Origin: an uncultured Bacteroidales bacterium
GTDB taxonomy: Bacteria; Bacteroidota; Bacteroidia; Bacteroidales; Muribaculaceae
Direction: 5' to 3'
Assembly: GCA_946412245.1 (NCBI GenBank)
Contig: CAMKGM010000021.1
Location: 1 to 43,500 of the forward strand
Length of the DNA: 43,500 nt
In this document: piece by piece, positions 24,782 through 32,753 of the stretch
Position numbering within the stretch: position 1 is the first letter of the stretch
Layout of the letters: each line of letters begins with the position of its first letter
Notes under the pieces: model-generated
Told to the model about the DNA's origin: nothing
Databases searched by the model: none
Seen by the model: the letters and a program-made list of their open reading frames with translations, nothing else
Made by a program: the position numbers and the translations under genes

Positions 24782-25330
24782 ATGCCACTCATTTTTTTAA
24801 TAGGAATGCCGGGGAGCGGCAAGACCACACTGGGCCGCGCACTCGCCGCTGAGATGAATATGGACTTCATTGACCTTGATGAGTTTATCGAGGAGCGCAG
24901 CGAGGCTACTATCGGCCAGATTTTTGAGCAGGTGGGTGAAGCCACTTTCCGTGAAATTGAGCGAAAGGGCCTACAAGTAGTAGTCACACGCGGCTCCGCC
25001 ATTGTGGCGTGTGGTGGCGGCACACCTTGCCAATCGGGCAATATGGATTTCATCAATGCGCATGGACTGAGCATCTGGCTCACTACCACAGCCGAACGCA
25101 TTGCGAGCCGTCTTTGTCTCCCGCAAGAGAAGGCCCGACGTCCTCATATTGCGGCCATGACCGACGAAGAAGTGCTTGACTATGTGCAGCGTCTGATGGC
25201 CGAACGAGAGCCATTTTATGCCCAGGCCATGCTGCGCTTTGACTCCACCCGTCTTGAATCAATTGACGAAATCAACGAAACCGCTTGCGCGCTCGCCACC
25301 CTGCTCACCAGGGTATTGGGTTCCGTTTAA
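24782..25330 (+). CDS. aroK: Shikimate kinase
   Basis: The enzyme phosphorylates shikimate at the 3-hydroxyl in aromatic amino acid synthesis. The Walker A motif 'GMPGSGKTT' spans residues 8-16. The shikimate-binding aspartate is in 'MDFIDLDEFIE', the second substrate site is 'FREIE', and the conserved 'VACGGGTPC' loop is intact. The C-terminal lid region includes 'ARRPHIAAM' and an arginine near the end. At 182 residues it is a normal length. It is monocistronic, divergent from rnhA, and followed by a 150-base spacer. Confidence 0.95.
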   Translation: MPLIFLIGMPGSGKTTLGRALAAEMNMDFIDLDEFIEERSEATIGQIFEQVGEATFREIERKGLQVVVTRGSAIVACGGGTPCQSGNMDFINAHGLSIWLTTTAERIASRLCLPQEKARRPHIAAMTDEEVLDYVQRLMAEREPFYAQAMLRFDSTRLESIDEINETACALATLLTRVLGSV

Positions 25331-25452
25331 GAACTTCATTTGAGAACTTCGGACAATTTGACTATCATGATTCTGAGTATCCATCCGAAATTCGACATGT
25401 TGATGTTATTCCACTATATGCTTTGAGTAATTTATAAATATTTATCGCAGAA

Positions 25453-25474
25453 CACACTTTTTTAAGGTAGTGTG
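25453..25474. terminator. Hairpin between convergent aroK and secreted-protein genes
   Basis: CACACT (25453-25458) and AGTGTG (25469-25474) form a 6-bp stem with a T-rich ten-base loop, seven bases past the stop of the minus-strand gene. No T-run follows on either strand. It could serve as a 3' end structure for either gene. Confidence 0.35.
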
Positions 25475-25480
25475 ATGTAA

Positions 25481-26278
25481 TTATTTGATACCCAGGATTA
25501 TGTTGACAAGTGCGGTCACGTCAGACACATTCACTTTGCCGTCAAAGTTCACATCACCGTCCTTGAGTTGGTCGTCGGGCAAAATGATGAAGCCTTTCAC
25601 ATACTCGCCATTGGTCATGAGGCGTTTATGCCCGGTTGAATAGGTCTCAAGACTGACATAGCTTCTGGGAGTGGCATAGTTGCAATGTTTTAGCTCTAAG
25701 TCTTTAAGGTTTAAGAAGGTGTTTCCTATCACGGTAGAGTTATTGATGGTGACAAGACTTGTGGTGGACATGTGCTCATTGATATCAGTCGCCACGCTAT
25801 AGCGATCATTATTTTGATTAGTTGTTGTGGCTTTCAAATAGCAATCTTCAATTGTGATATGGCAATTATAGATATAGGCAAAAGCAGCGCCGCCAGAAGA
25901 ATAGGTATTCACAAAATTCACCTTGTCGCCTGTCACGGTCACATTTCGATAACCGGAGCTTGGTGCGGAAAATACTATCGTCCCTGTCGAATTGCCGGTG
26001 GTGGTGAGGGTGCTCTCGCCCACAAAATTCAGAACCACATCATTTGTGTGCTTAAAGTAGAACATCCAGTTGTTATGTTCAGCGACTAAATTGTTCAGTT
26101 CGAGATAACTGCCGTTGCTGGACAGTTTGAACGATCCTGACTTGATTTGTGAGAAGTCGCTTTTGGTGTAGGTTTGTCCGGGATTAATGTCGTAACCGCA
26201 AAACTGTACTTGAGCCTGTGTAGTTATCGCAGTAATAGCGAGCACGGCTGCAACGATGTAGCGAAGTGATTTTTTCAT
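25481..26278 (-). CDS. Secreted protein with one dockerin-like repeat, beta-helix-like body
   Basis: A signal peptide ('MKKSLRYIVAAVLAITAITT', cleaved near QAQ) leads a 265-residue protein. The body is rich in Asn, Thr, Ser and Val in short beta-like repeats ('YNCHITIEDCYLKATTTNQN', 'VTINNSTVIGNTFLNLKDLE'), which suggests a parallel beta-helix; no catalytic motif is evident. The final 25 residues, 'GDVNFDGKVNVSDVTALVN' plus 'IILGIK', match the dockerin-like unit of the three M6 peptidases about 5 kb away, but only one copy is present. Function is unknown; an extracellular or surface-attached structural or glycan-related role is a guess. Confidence 0.8.
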   Translation of the reverse strand: MKKSLRYIVAAVLAITAITTQAQVQFCGYDINPGQTYTKSDFSQIKSGSFKLSSNGSYLELNNLVAEHNNWMFYFKHTNDVVLNFVGESTLTTTGNSTGTIVFSAPSSGYRNVTVTGDKVNFVNTYSSGGAAFAYIYNCHITIEDCYLKATTTNQNNDRYSVATDINEHMSTTSLVTINNSTVIGNTFLNLKDLELKHCNYATPRSYVSLETYSTGHKRLMTNGEYVKGFIILPDDQLKDGDVNFDGKVNVSDVTALVNIILGIK

Positions 26279-26309
26279 AGTTTTGTAAAATTTAGAGTGA
26301 TTCTAAGTG

Positions 26310-26341
26310 CAAATATAGCATTTCTCAACCAATGTTCACAA
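26310..26341 (-). promoter_or_regulatory. Promoter of the secreted beta-helix-like protein
   Basis: The minus strand reads TATATTTG (plus-strand 26310-26317), matching TAnnTTTG, with a TTG about 21 bases upstream (plus-strand CAA, 26339-26341). The leader would be about 25 bases. Confidence 0.4.
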
Positions 26342-26358
26342 TTTATATGCCGGTAGGG

Positions 26359-27690
26359 TTAGAGGCACTGGGGGAGCTGGAACAGGCGGGTGCCGTTGGA
26401 ACCCTTGACGAGGATGTAATAGCCCTCGGGTCGCTGTTCGTCGATGGCGGCTTTGACCTGCTCCACGTCGTGGAACTTGCGGTAAGGGCACTCAATATTG
26501 GCAAACTCGTCGCCCACGAGCCACACTTGGTTGAAGTGGCACTGGCCCAACATCTCAATGATGCGTCGGTGCTCTTCGCTGCTGCTCTCGCCCAGTTCGC
26601 GCATCTCGCCCAGAATGGCCATTTTGGGACTCACCTGCATGAGTTCGAAGTTTTTGAGTGCTGCAGCCATGGAAGTGGGGTTGGCGTTGTAGGCATCAAC
26701 GATGAGTTGGTTGTGTGGAGTGGTGGTGAGTTGTGAGCGGTTGTTAGAGGGTTGGTAGTCGGCAATCGCCTGACAGATGTCCCGGGCCGGAACGCCGAAG
26801 TGTGTGCCTACGGTTACTGCAGCAAGCACATTGTCGAGGTTGTAGCTACCGATGAGGTGTGTTGCCACCTCGTGCCACTGGCCGGGTTCGTTGTTGTCGC
26901 GCCAGCGCAAGCGCAGGAATGGGTCGCATGCCTCGAGAGTGCCGCACACGCACGCCGTGGTGTCGCTTGGGTTTTGCGTGTAGCGCAGTGTGTCGACTAC
27001 GGTCGGAACAATGCCACCCAGTAGCGGGTTGTCGGCATTGACAAAGATGGTGCTTTGCGGTTGTTTGGCCAGAAAATCGTAGAGTTCGCCCTTGGTCTTA
27101 ATCACACCTTGCAGCGAGCCGAATCCCTGCAGGTGGGCTTTGCCCACGTTGGTGATGAGTCCGCAGGTGGGCTCAGCCGTCTCGGCAAGCGTCTTGATAT
27201 CGCCCGGGTGGCTGGCACCCATCTCCACGATGGCAATCTCGTGCTCGGGTTGCAGGCGCAGCAGCGTTTTGGGCACGCCCACGTCGTTGTTGAAGTTACC
27301 TTCGGTAGCCATCACGTTATATCGCCGAGCCAGCACTTCACGCACCAGTTCCTTGGTGGTGGTCTTGCCGTTGGTGCCGGTAATGCCTATCACCGGAATG
27401 CTGAATCGGCGTCGGTGCTCGCGCGCCAGGTGCTTGAAGGTGAGAAGTGAGTCGTTGACAAGCATCATGCGCTGCGGGTCGCCCCCGGCATGGATGAAGT
27501 TGTCGTAGACCTGTGCATCATCGACCACAGCGAGGGAGCAGCCCTTGTCAAGCGCCTGTGCGGCAAAGCGGTTGCCGTTGAAGCTCTCGCCCTTGAGGGC
27601 GATGAAGATGCTACCTTGGGGGCAGTCGCGGCTATCGGTGGTCACTGTGGGATGTTCGCGATAGTAGGCATATAGTTCTTTGATATCCAT
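26359..27690 (-). CDS. murF: UDP-N-acetylmuramoyl-tripeptide--D-alanyl-D-alanine ligase
   Basis: MurF adds the D-Ala-D-Ala dipeptide made by Ddl to UDP-MurNAc-tripeptide, the last cytoplasmic step of precursor synthesis. The N-terminal domain carries 'TDSRDCPQGSIFIALKGESF'. The ATP-binding P-loop 'GITGTNGKTTTKELV' covers about residues 102-116. 'MGASHPGDIKTLAETAEP' and the C-terminal 'VDAYNANPTSMAAAL' are further Mur ligase signatures. An upstream in-frame ATG-like start would give 457 residues, but the ATG at 27690 starts at the conserved sequence and just follows the promoter. ddl lies divergently across the ATPase module, in line with their linked function. Confidence 0.96.
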   Translation of the reverse strand: MDIKELYAYYREHPTVTTDSRDCPQGSIFIALKGESFNGNRFAAQALDKGCSLAVVDDAQVYDNFIHAGGDPQRMMLVNDSLLTFKHLAREHRRRFSIPVIGITGTNGKTTTKELVREVLARRYNVMATEGNFNNDVGVPKTLLRLQPEHEIAIVEMGASHPGDIKTLAETAEPTCGLITNVGKAHLQGFGSLQGVIKTKGELYDFLAKQPQSTIFVNADNPLLGGIVPTVVDTLRYTQNPSDTTACVCGTLEACDPFLRLRWRDNNEPGQWHEVATHLIGSYNLDNVLAAVTVGTHFGVPARDICQAIADYQPSNNRSQLTTTPHNQLIVDAYNANPTSMAAALKNFELMQVSPKMAILGEMRELGESSSEEHRRIIEMLGQCHFNQVWLVGDEFANIECPYRKFHDVEQVKAAIDEQRPEGYYILVKGSNGTRLFQLPQCL

Positions 27691-27719
27691 AATGTACTGT
27701 TTTTGAGTGAATGTTGTCA

Positions 27720-27750
27720 CAAAGTTACACATTATAGTTGGAATGTCAGA
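27720..27750 (-). promoter_or_regulatory. Promoter of murF
   Basis: The minus strand reads TAACTTTG (plus-strand CAAAGTTA, 27720-27727) with TCTG exactly 19 bases upstream (plus-strand CAGA, 27747-27750). The leader is about 23 bases. The -33 box and much of the spacer are part of the left 15-bp direct repeat described separately. Confidence 0.5.
27736..27750 (+). repeat. 15-bp direct repeat, left copy
   Basis: AGTTGGAATGTCAGA occurs here and again, identical, at 29431-29445. The two copies bracket the ATPase gene and its upstream tandem repeats, and the match stops on both sides at exactly 15 bases. Confidence 0.8.
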
Positions 27751-27776
27751 CTATCAGGCCTAAAAAAAGGCTCAGC

Positions 27777-27803
27777 CCTGTAATAAGCGCTACAGGTTTT
27801 TTT
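27777..27803 (+). terminator. Intrinsic-terminator-like hairpin and T-run
   Basis: CCTGTA and TACAGG form a perfect 6-bp stem with an eight-base loop, followed directly by seven T residues on the plus strand. No plus-strand gene lies upstream, so it may insulate the ATPase gene from readthrough, or be a remnant of the segment's earlier context. Confidence 0.5.
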
Positions 27804-27916
27804 CAAAATAGCTCGCCAAACCGGGCAAAAAAGCATTGAGTTTGGCAACTTATTTTCAAAATAGCTCGCCAAACTGGGCAAAAAAGCATTGAGTTTGGCA
27901 ACTTATTTTCAAAAAT
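27800..27916. repeat. 53-bp tandem repeat upstream of the ATPase gene
   Basis: Two nearly identical 53-bp units (27800-27852 and 27853-27905, one C/T difference) are followed by a degenerate start of a third that runs into the ATPase promoter. Each unit contains GCCAAAC and GTTTGGC as an inverted pair with an 18-base loop. Confidence 0.85.
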
Positions 27917-27918
27917 GC

Positions 27919-27949
27919 TTGCAAATCAACAAAAAAAGAAATAACTTTG
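27919..27949 (+). promoter_or_regulatory. Promoter of the DUF234 ATPase gene
   Basis: TTG (27919-27921) and TAACTTTG (27942-27949) are 20 bases apart; the -7 box is a full consensus match. The start would lie near 27955, about 20 bases before the ATG. Confidence 0.55.
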
Positions 27950-27975
27950 CATTATAACAATAATATATTAATGAC

Positions 27976-29388
27976 ATGACAACTTTAATTGGACGCGATT
28001 CTGAAATATCACAACTTGAGCATTGCTACAATTCGGGAAGGCCGGAGTTTGTGGTTGTTTATGGTCGAAGACGTATAGGTAAGACATTTCTTGTGAGAGA
28101 GTTTTTTGACAATAAATTCGCCTTCAGTTTTGTGGGCGGTCACAATGAAAGTACTCAAATGCAAATTCAGCGTTTTGCCTATGCCTTGCAGGAGCAATTT
28201 AAACAAGCAATCTTACCCAAACTTGAAACATGGATAGATGCGTTACATACATTGAGTAGACTGCTTGAGTCCCTGCCAGGAAATGAGCGAAAAGTGATTT
28301 TTCTGGATGAGATGCCGTGGATGGATATGCCCAAATCAAGATTTATGACAGCTCTTGAAATATTTTGGAATAGCTGGGCATCGGCACGAGATGATATTAT
28401 GCTCGTTGCGTGCGGTTCAGCTACATCGTGGGTAATAGAGAAAATTCTAAATAATGTGGGAGGTCTCTATGGTCGTGTGACCCGGCAGATATATCTGCGT
28501 CCATTCACCTTAAAAGAATGTGAACAACTTATCAAAGCAAAACATGGGCAATGGGATCGCTATCAAATCACACAAGCTTATATGGCTCTTGGTGGAGTAC
28601 CGTTTTACTTTGATATGTTGGACGTGAATCAGAGCCTAGCTCAAAATATAGACCATTTGTTTTTTGCTAACGGAGCAAGACTTGCTAGTGAATTTGAACA
28701 GCTTTATGCTACCTTGTTTAAATACCCTGATAATCACATAGCAGTGGCCAAAGCCTTGGCAGAGCATCCAGGAGGGCTAACTCGTAAACAAATTTCAAGT
28801 TATACTAAACTGGAAGGGGGAGGATTAACCAAAGTGCTCAATAACCTTAAAAAATGCGATATGATTGATGATTTCAATCAGTTTCACAGTAAAACTCAAG
28901 CTGTCTATCACTTGATAGACTTATACTCGCTTTTCTATTTCAAATTTGTAGAAAACAATAATATAAAGGATCAAAAATATTGGACTCATCATATCAATAC
29001 ACCACCAATCTATAACTGGCAGGGGCATGCCTTTGAAACTGTTGCCTTAAGGCACATCGAAGAAATTAAATCAAAACTGGGTATATCGGGTGTTGCCACA
29101 GCCTGCTATGCCTGGCATAACAAAGAGGCTCAGATAGATCTTGTGATTGAGCGTGCCGATCGAGTGATAAACCTATGTGAGATGAAGTTTGCCCGTCAGC
29201 AGTTTGAGATAACAAAAGAGTATGCAGAGAAACTCCGAAACAGAATGGGCACATTCTTGAGCAGCACCAAGACGCGATATGGGATAATTCTCACATTTGT
29301 TACAACATTTGGTGTTGTCAAGAGCATGTATGGCTATATGGCGCAAAGCGAAGTAACATTGGACGACTTGTTTGAATCACCTAAGTAA
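27976..29388 (+). CDS. AAA ATPase (ATPase_2) with C-terminal DUF234 nuclease-like domain
   Basis: This 470-residue cytoplasmic protein has a P-loop 'VVVYGRRRIGKTFLVREFF' (K36, T37), a Walker B 'KVIFLDEMPWMD' and a sensor-like 'VACGSATSW', as in archaeal-type ATPases. A winged-helix segment follows ('HPGGLTRKQISSYTKLEGGG'). The C-terminal domain is DUF234-like, distantly related to PD-(D/E)XK nucleases, and keeps D388 and E402-x-K404 in 'AQIDLVIERADR' and 'CEMKF'. Function is not established for this family. Codon use is visibly more AT-rich than in murF and ddl on either side, which together with the flanking direct repeat points to acquisition by transfer. Confidence 0.88.
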   Translation: MTTLIGRDSEISQLEHCYNSGRPEFVVVYGRRRIGKTFLVREFFDNKFAFSFVGGHNESTQMQIQRFAYALQEQFKQAILPKLETWIDALHTLSRLLESLPGNERKVIFLDEMPWMDMPKSRFMTALEIFWNSWASARDDIMLVACGSATSWVIEKILNNVGGLYGRVTRQIYLRPFTLKECEQLIKAKHGQWDRYQITQAYMALGGVPFYFDMLDVNQSLAQNIDHLFFANGARLASEFEQLYATLFKYPDNHIAVAKALAEHPGGLTRKQISSYTKLEGGGLTKVLNNLKKCDMIDDFNQFHSKTQAVYHLIDLYSLFYFKFVENNNIKDQKYWTHHINTPPIYNWQGHAFETVALRHIEEIKSKLGISGVATACYAWHNKEAQIDLVIERADRVINLCEMKFARQQFEITKEYAEKLRNRMGTFLSSTKTRYGIILTFVTTFGVVKSMYGYMAQSEVTLDDLFESPK

Positions 29389-29430
29389 AACTAACTACTT
29401 CATAAGGCCGAAAAGGAAGTGTTATGTCCG

Positions 29431-29445
29431 AGTTGGAATGTCAGA
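29431..29445 (+). repeat. 15-bp direct repeat, right copy
   Basis: AGTTGGAATGTCAGA, identical to 27736-27750. It lies 43 bases past the ATPase stop. Unlike the left copy it is not part of a recognisable promoter. Confidence 0.8.
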
Positions 29446-29472
29446 GGGGGTTGATGAAAAACTTGGTGAAAA

Positions 29473-29504
29473 TTTGGTAATTCAGCGGTGCAGATGTAAC
29501 TTTG
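29473..29504 (+). promoter_or_regulatory. Promoter of ddl
   Basis: TTTG (29473-29476) and TAACTTTG (29497-29504) are separated by 20 bases, a near-ideal Bacteroidetes promoter. It implies a leader of about 113 bases that includes a small hairpin at 29526-29537. Confidence 0.6.
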
Positions 29505-29623
29505 CAGAAAGGTTTACCCCAAATAGGTCATTAGACCGAAAAGGTTGGTTTTAAATCTTATTTTAAGCTCAGTTACTACCCACTGGCGAAACATAGATGA
29601 CAAAATAAAACAATTGCAAAGCA

Positions 29624-30631
29624 ATGAAAACAACGAAAAGAAACATAGCCATCGTGTGCGGTGGCGACTCGTCGGAGCACGAAGTATCGCTGCGCTCGGC
29701 TCAGGGACTGTACGGCTGGTTTGATCGCGAGCGGTACAATGTGTATATCGTCGTGATTCGTAAAAACGACTGGCACGTGAATCTTCACGACGGCAGCATC
29801 GCTCCTATTGACAAGAACGACTTCTCGTTCAAACCCAAAGGCAAAGGTGAAAAGACCACCTTTGACTACGCCTATATCACCATTCACGGCACACCGGGCG
29901 AGAATGGCATCCTGCAAGGCTACTTCGACCTCATTGGCCTGCCATACTCCACCAGTGGCGTGCTTGTCGAGGCTTTGACATTCAATAAATATATGCTCAA
30001 CAACTATATGCGTCCCTTTGGTGTGACGGTTGCCGACAGCATCTTGCTGATAAAGGATGTGGAGCGCAACATCACCGAGGACGACATTGAGCGCGACCTG
30101 GGTATGCCCTGCTTTGTGAAACCCACTGACGACGGCTCAAGCTTTGGCGTCACCAAAGTGAAAGATAAGAGCAAACTTGCTCCCGCCCTCAAGAATGCTT
30201 TCAAGCAGTATAACCAAGTGATGGTGGAGCGCTTTCTGGACGGCACCGAGGTGACCGTGGGTTGCTACAAGACCCGCAAGAACTCGGTGGTGTTTCCTGT
30301 GACCGAGGTGGTGACTGACAATGAGTTCTTTGACTATGATGCGAAGTATAACGGTCAGGTGCAGGAAATCACGCCCGCGCGCATCAGTCCGGAACTCACT
30401 GCGGCGCTGCAGGCCGAGACGAGCCGCATCTATGACATCTTGCACTGCAACGGCATCATACGTGTGGACTATATCGTCACCAAGAATCCCGATGGAAGCG
30501 ACTGCATCAACATGCTTGAGGTGAATACCACCCCCGGCATGACGGCCACCAGCTTCATACCGCAGCAGGTGCGCGCCGCCGGCCTGGAGATGACCGACGT
30601 GCTCACCGACATCGTCGAGAACCAGTTCTGA
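29624..30631 (+). CDS. ddl: D-alanine--D-alanine ligase
   Basis: Ddl joins two D-alanines with ATP in the cytoplasm, supplying the dipeptide used by MurF. The 335-residue protein begins with 'NIAIVCGGDSSEHEVSLRSA', carrying the catalytic Glu-His-Glu segment. The ATP-grasp core has 'GMPCFVKPTDDGSSFGVTKV' and 'VMVERFLDGTEVTVG'. The metal and substrate site 'IIRVDYIVTKN...MLEVNTTPGMTATSF' closes the protein. It is divergent from murF, with the ATPase module between. It is followed by glgB after 61 bases, possibly on the same transcript. Confidence 0.96.
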   Translation: MKTTKRNIAIVCGGDSSEHEVSLRSAQGLYGWFDRERYNVYIVVIRKNDWHVNLHDGSIAPIDKNDFSFKPKGKGEKTTFDYAYITIHGTPGENGILQGYFDLIGLPYSTSGVLVEALTFNKYMLNNYMRPFGVTVADSILLIKDVERNITEDDIERDLGMPCFVKPTDDGSSFGVTKVKDKSKLAPALKNAFKQYNQVMVERFLDGTEVTVGCYKTRKNSVVFPVTEVVTDNEFFDYDAKYNGQVQEITPARISPELTAALQAETSRIYDILHCNGIIRVDYIVTKNPDGSDCINMLEVNTTPGMTATSFIPQQVRAAGLEMTDVLTDIVENQF

Positions 30632-30692
30632 CGGTAGCCGTAGTCACTTTGCCCATCAAAATAAGAAATCAACCCGAAACACTCCATAAGTT

Positions 30693-32744
30693 ATGAAAAA
30701 GAAGACACTTGCCATCTTGCACGACGACCCGTGGCTTGAGCCGTTTGCTCCTGCCATTGAGGGCAGGCACGAAGATGCCGTGCGCAAACTGAGTGAACTG
30801 ACCGGCGATAAGATGTCGCTCAGCGATTTTGCCAACGCTCATCACTACTACGGCTTGCACCGGACGGCCGAGGGGTGGGTGTTCCGCGAGTGGGCACCTA
30901 ACGCCACGATGGTGTGCCTGATAGGCGACTTCAATGACTGGAAGGAGTGCGCCCCGTACAGACTCAAACGCCTGGACAACGGCAACTGGGAAATCAAGTT
31001 GCCGGCGCGCGCCATGAAGCACGGCGACCTGTTCAAGCTGCTGGTGAAATGGGACGGCGGCGAGGGCGAGCGCATTCCTGCCTATGCCACGCGTGTGGTG
31101 CAGGACGAGCAGACCAAGGTGTTCTCGGCACAAGTGTGGGATCCTGCTGAGCCCTATGAATTCAAGGCCAAGACGTTCAAACCCAATGTGAAGCCGCTAC
31201 TCATCTATGAGTGCCACATCGGGATGGCGCAGGACCGCGAGGGCGTGGGTACATACGACGAGTTTCGTGAGAATATTTTGCCGCGCGTGAAAGAGGGCGG
31301 CTACAACGCCATCCAGATTATGGCCATTCAGGAGCATCCGTACTATGGTTCGTTTGGCTATCATGTGTCGAGTTTCTATGCCGCGTCGAGTCGTTTCGGT
31401 ACGCCCGATGAGTTGAAGCATTTAATTGATGCCGCTCATGAGATGGGAATAGCGGTGATTATGGACATTGTGCACTCTCACGCTGTGAAGAACGAAGTGG
31501 AGGGCCTGGGCCGTTTCGACGGTAGCTACAACCAGTACTTCTATGGCGACGGTCGTCGCGAGCATCCCGCCTGGGACTCGTTGTGCTTTGACTATGGCAA
31601 GAACGATGTGCTCAACTTCCTACTGAGCAACTGCAAGTTTTGGCTCGAGGAGTACAGGTTTGACGGTTTTCGCTTCGATGGTGTGACATCGATGCTCTAC
31701 TACAACCACGGACTGGGTCAGGCCTTCGGCAGCTACGACGACTACTATAACGGCAATGAGGACACCAATGCCATCACTTATCTCACACTTGCCAACTTGC
31801 TCATCCACGAGGTGAATCCTCATGCCATCACTATTGCCGAGGAGATGAGCGGTATGCCGGGTCTGGCACGCAAGTTCAAGGACGGCGGCATAGGCTTTGA
31901 CTACCGCATGGCGATGGGCATTCCCGACTACTGGATTAAAACCATCAAGGAGCGCAAGGATGAGGACTGGAAGCCCACCTCCATATTTTGGGAACTCACC
32001 AACCGGCGTGCCGATGAGAAGACCATCAGTTATGCCGAGAGCCACGACCAGGCATTGGTAGGCGACAAGACTATCATCTTCCGCCTGATAGACAAGGAGA
32101 TGTACTGGCACATGATGACTGGCGACAACAATGGTGTGGTGGATCGCGGCATGGCGCTGCACAAGATGATTAGACTCGTGACCGCCTCGACCATCAACGG
32201 CGGCTATCTCAACTTTATGGGCAACGAGTGGGGGCATCCCGAGTGGATTGACTTTCCGCGCGAGGGCAACGGGTGGAGCTACAAATATGCCCGCCGCCAG
32301 TGGAGTTTGGTTGACCGTCAGGACCTCAAATATCAGTTCCTGAACAACTGGGACAAGGATGTGATGCACCTGATAGGCGGCACGAAGAACTATCAGTCGC
32401 TACCCATTGAGAAACTATGGGATAAGGATGATGATCAAATTCTGGCCTACAAGCGCGGCAACCTGGTGTTTGTGTTCAACTTCAATCCCGTGAAGTCGTT
32501 TGCCGACTATGGAATTCTGGCTCCCGAAGGGGAGTATGACGGGGTGATTGACAGCGATAATCCTCGCTACGGTGGTTACGGCAATATAGAAGCCGGCGTG
32601 AAGCACTTCACGCAACATGACCCGCTCTATGCCGACGCGCATCTGGGTTGGCTCAAACTCTACTTGCCGGCTCGCTCGGTGCAGATACTGCGCATGAATC
32701 CACCCAAGCCATCCAAACCTCGCAAGGTTTCCAAGAAAAAGTGA
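30693..32744 (+). CDS. glgB: 1,4-alpha-glucan branching enzyme (GH13, eukaryote-like type)
   Basis: The enzyme transfers alpha-1,4 chains to 6-positions to make branched glycogen. A CBM48-like N-domain ('FREWAPNATMVCLIGDFNDW') precedes the GH13 barrel. Catalytic landmarks are 'FRFDGVTSML' with the nucleophile D329, 'AEEMSGMPG' with the acid/base E383, and 'YAESHDQALVGDKT' with the transition-state aspartate. 'EHPYYGSFGYHVSSFYAASS' matches the branching enzyme signature. The sequence order and 683-residue length resemble the eukaryotic GBE1-type subgroup (GH13_8) rather than enterobacterial GlgB. It ends in a basic KVSKKK tail and lies nine bases from the convergent ssb stop. Confidence 0.95.
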   Translation: MKKKTLAILHDDPWLEPFAPAIEGRHEDAVRKLSELTGDKMSLSDFANAHHYYGLHRTAEGWVFREWAPNATMVCLIGDFNDWKECAPYRLKRLDNGNWEIKLPARAMKHGDLFKLLVKWDGGEGERIPAYATRVVQDEQTKVFSAQVWDPAEPYEFKAKTFKPNVKPLLIYECHIGMAQDREGVGTYDEFRENILPRVKEGGYNAIQIMAIQEHPYYGSFGYHVSSFYAASSRFGTPDELKHLIDAAHEMGIAVIMDIVHSHAVKNEVEGLGRFDGSYNQYFYGDGRREHPAWDSLCFDYGKNDVLNFLLSNCKFWLEEYRFDGFRFDGVTSMLYYNHGLGQAFGSYDDYYNGNEDTNAITYLTLANLLIHEVNPHAITIAEEMSGMPGLARKFKDGGIGFDYRMAMGIPDYWIKTIKERKDEDWKPTSIFWELTNRRADEKTISYAESHDQALVGDKTIIFRLIDKEMYWHMMTGDNNGVVDRGMALHKMIRLVTASTINGGYLNFMGNEWGHPEWIDFPREGNGWSYKYARRQWSLVDRQDLKYQFLNNWDKDVMHLIGGTKNYQSLPIEKLWDKDDDQILAYKRGNLVFVFNFNPVKSFADYGILAPEGEYDGVIDSDNPRYGGYGNIEAGVKHFTQHDPLYADAHLGWLKLYLPARSVQILRMNPPKPSKPRKVSKKK

Positions 32745-32753
32745 CGAGAACCG

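Larger units (their letters stand above)
29389..29623. other. Spacer between the ATPase gene and ddl
   Basis: No gene is seen here. The stretch holds the right 15-bp direct repeat (29431-29445), the ddl promoter (29473-29504), a small GGTC-ATTA-GACC hairpin (29526-29537) in the ddl leader, and two similar segments containing CCGAAAAGG (29401-29419 and 29529-29547, 15 of 19 bases alike). Confidence 0.6.

Noticed and set aside
27777-27803. Terminator of murF
   Set aside because: The hairpin and T-run are on the plus strand and upstream of murF, which is read from the minus strand, so it cannot end that transcript.
27736-29445. Insertion sequence or transposon
   Set aside because: The 15-bp direct repeat resembles a target duplication, but there is no transposase or integrase and the inner ends are not inverted repeats of each other. 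I kept it only as an unexplained bracketed module.
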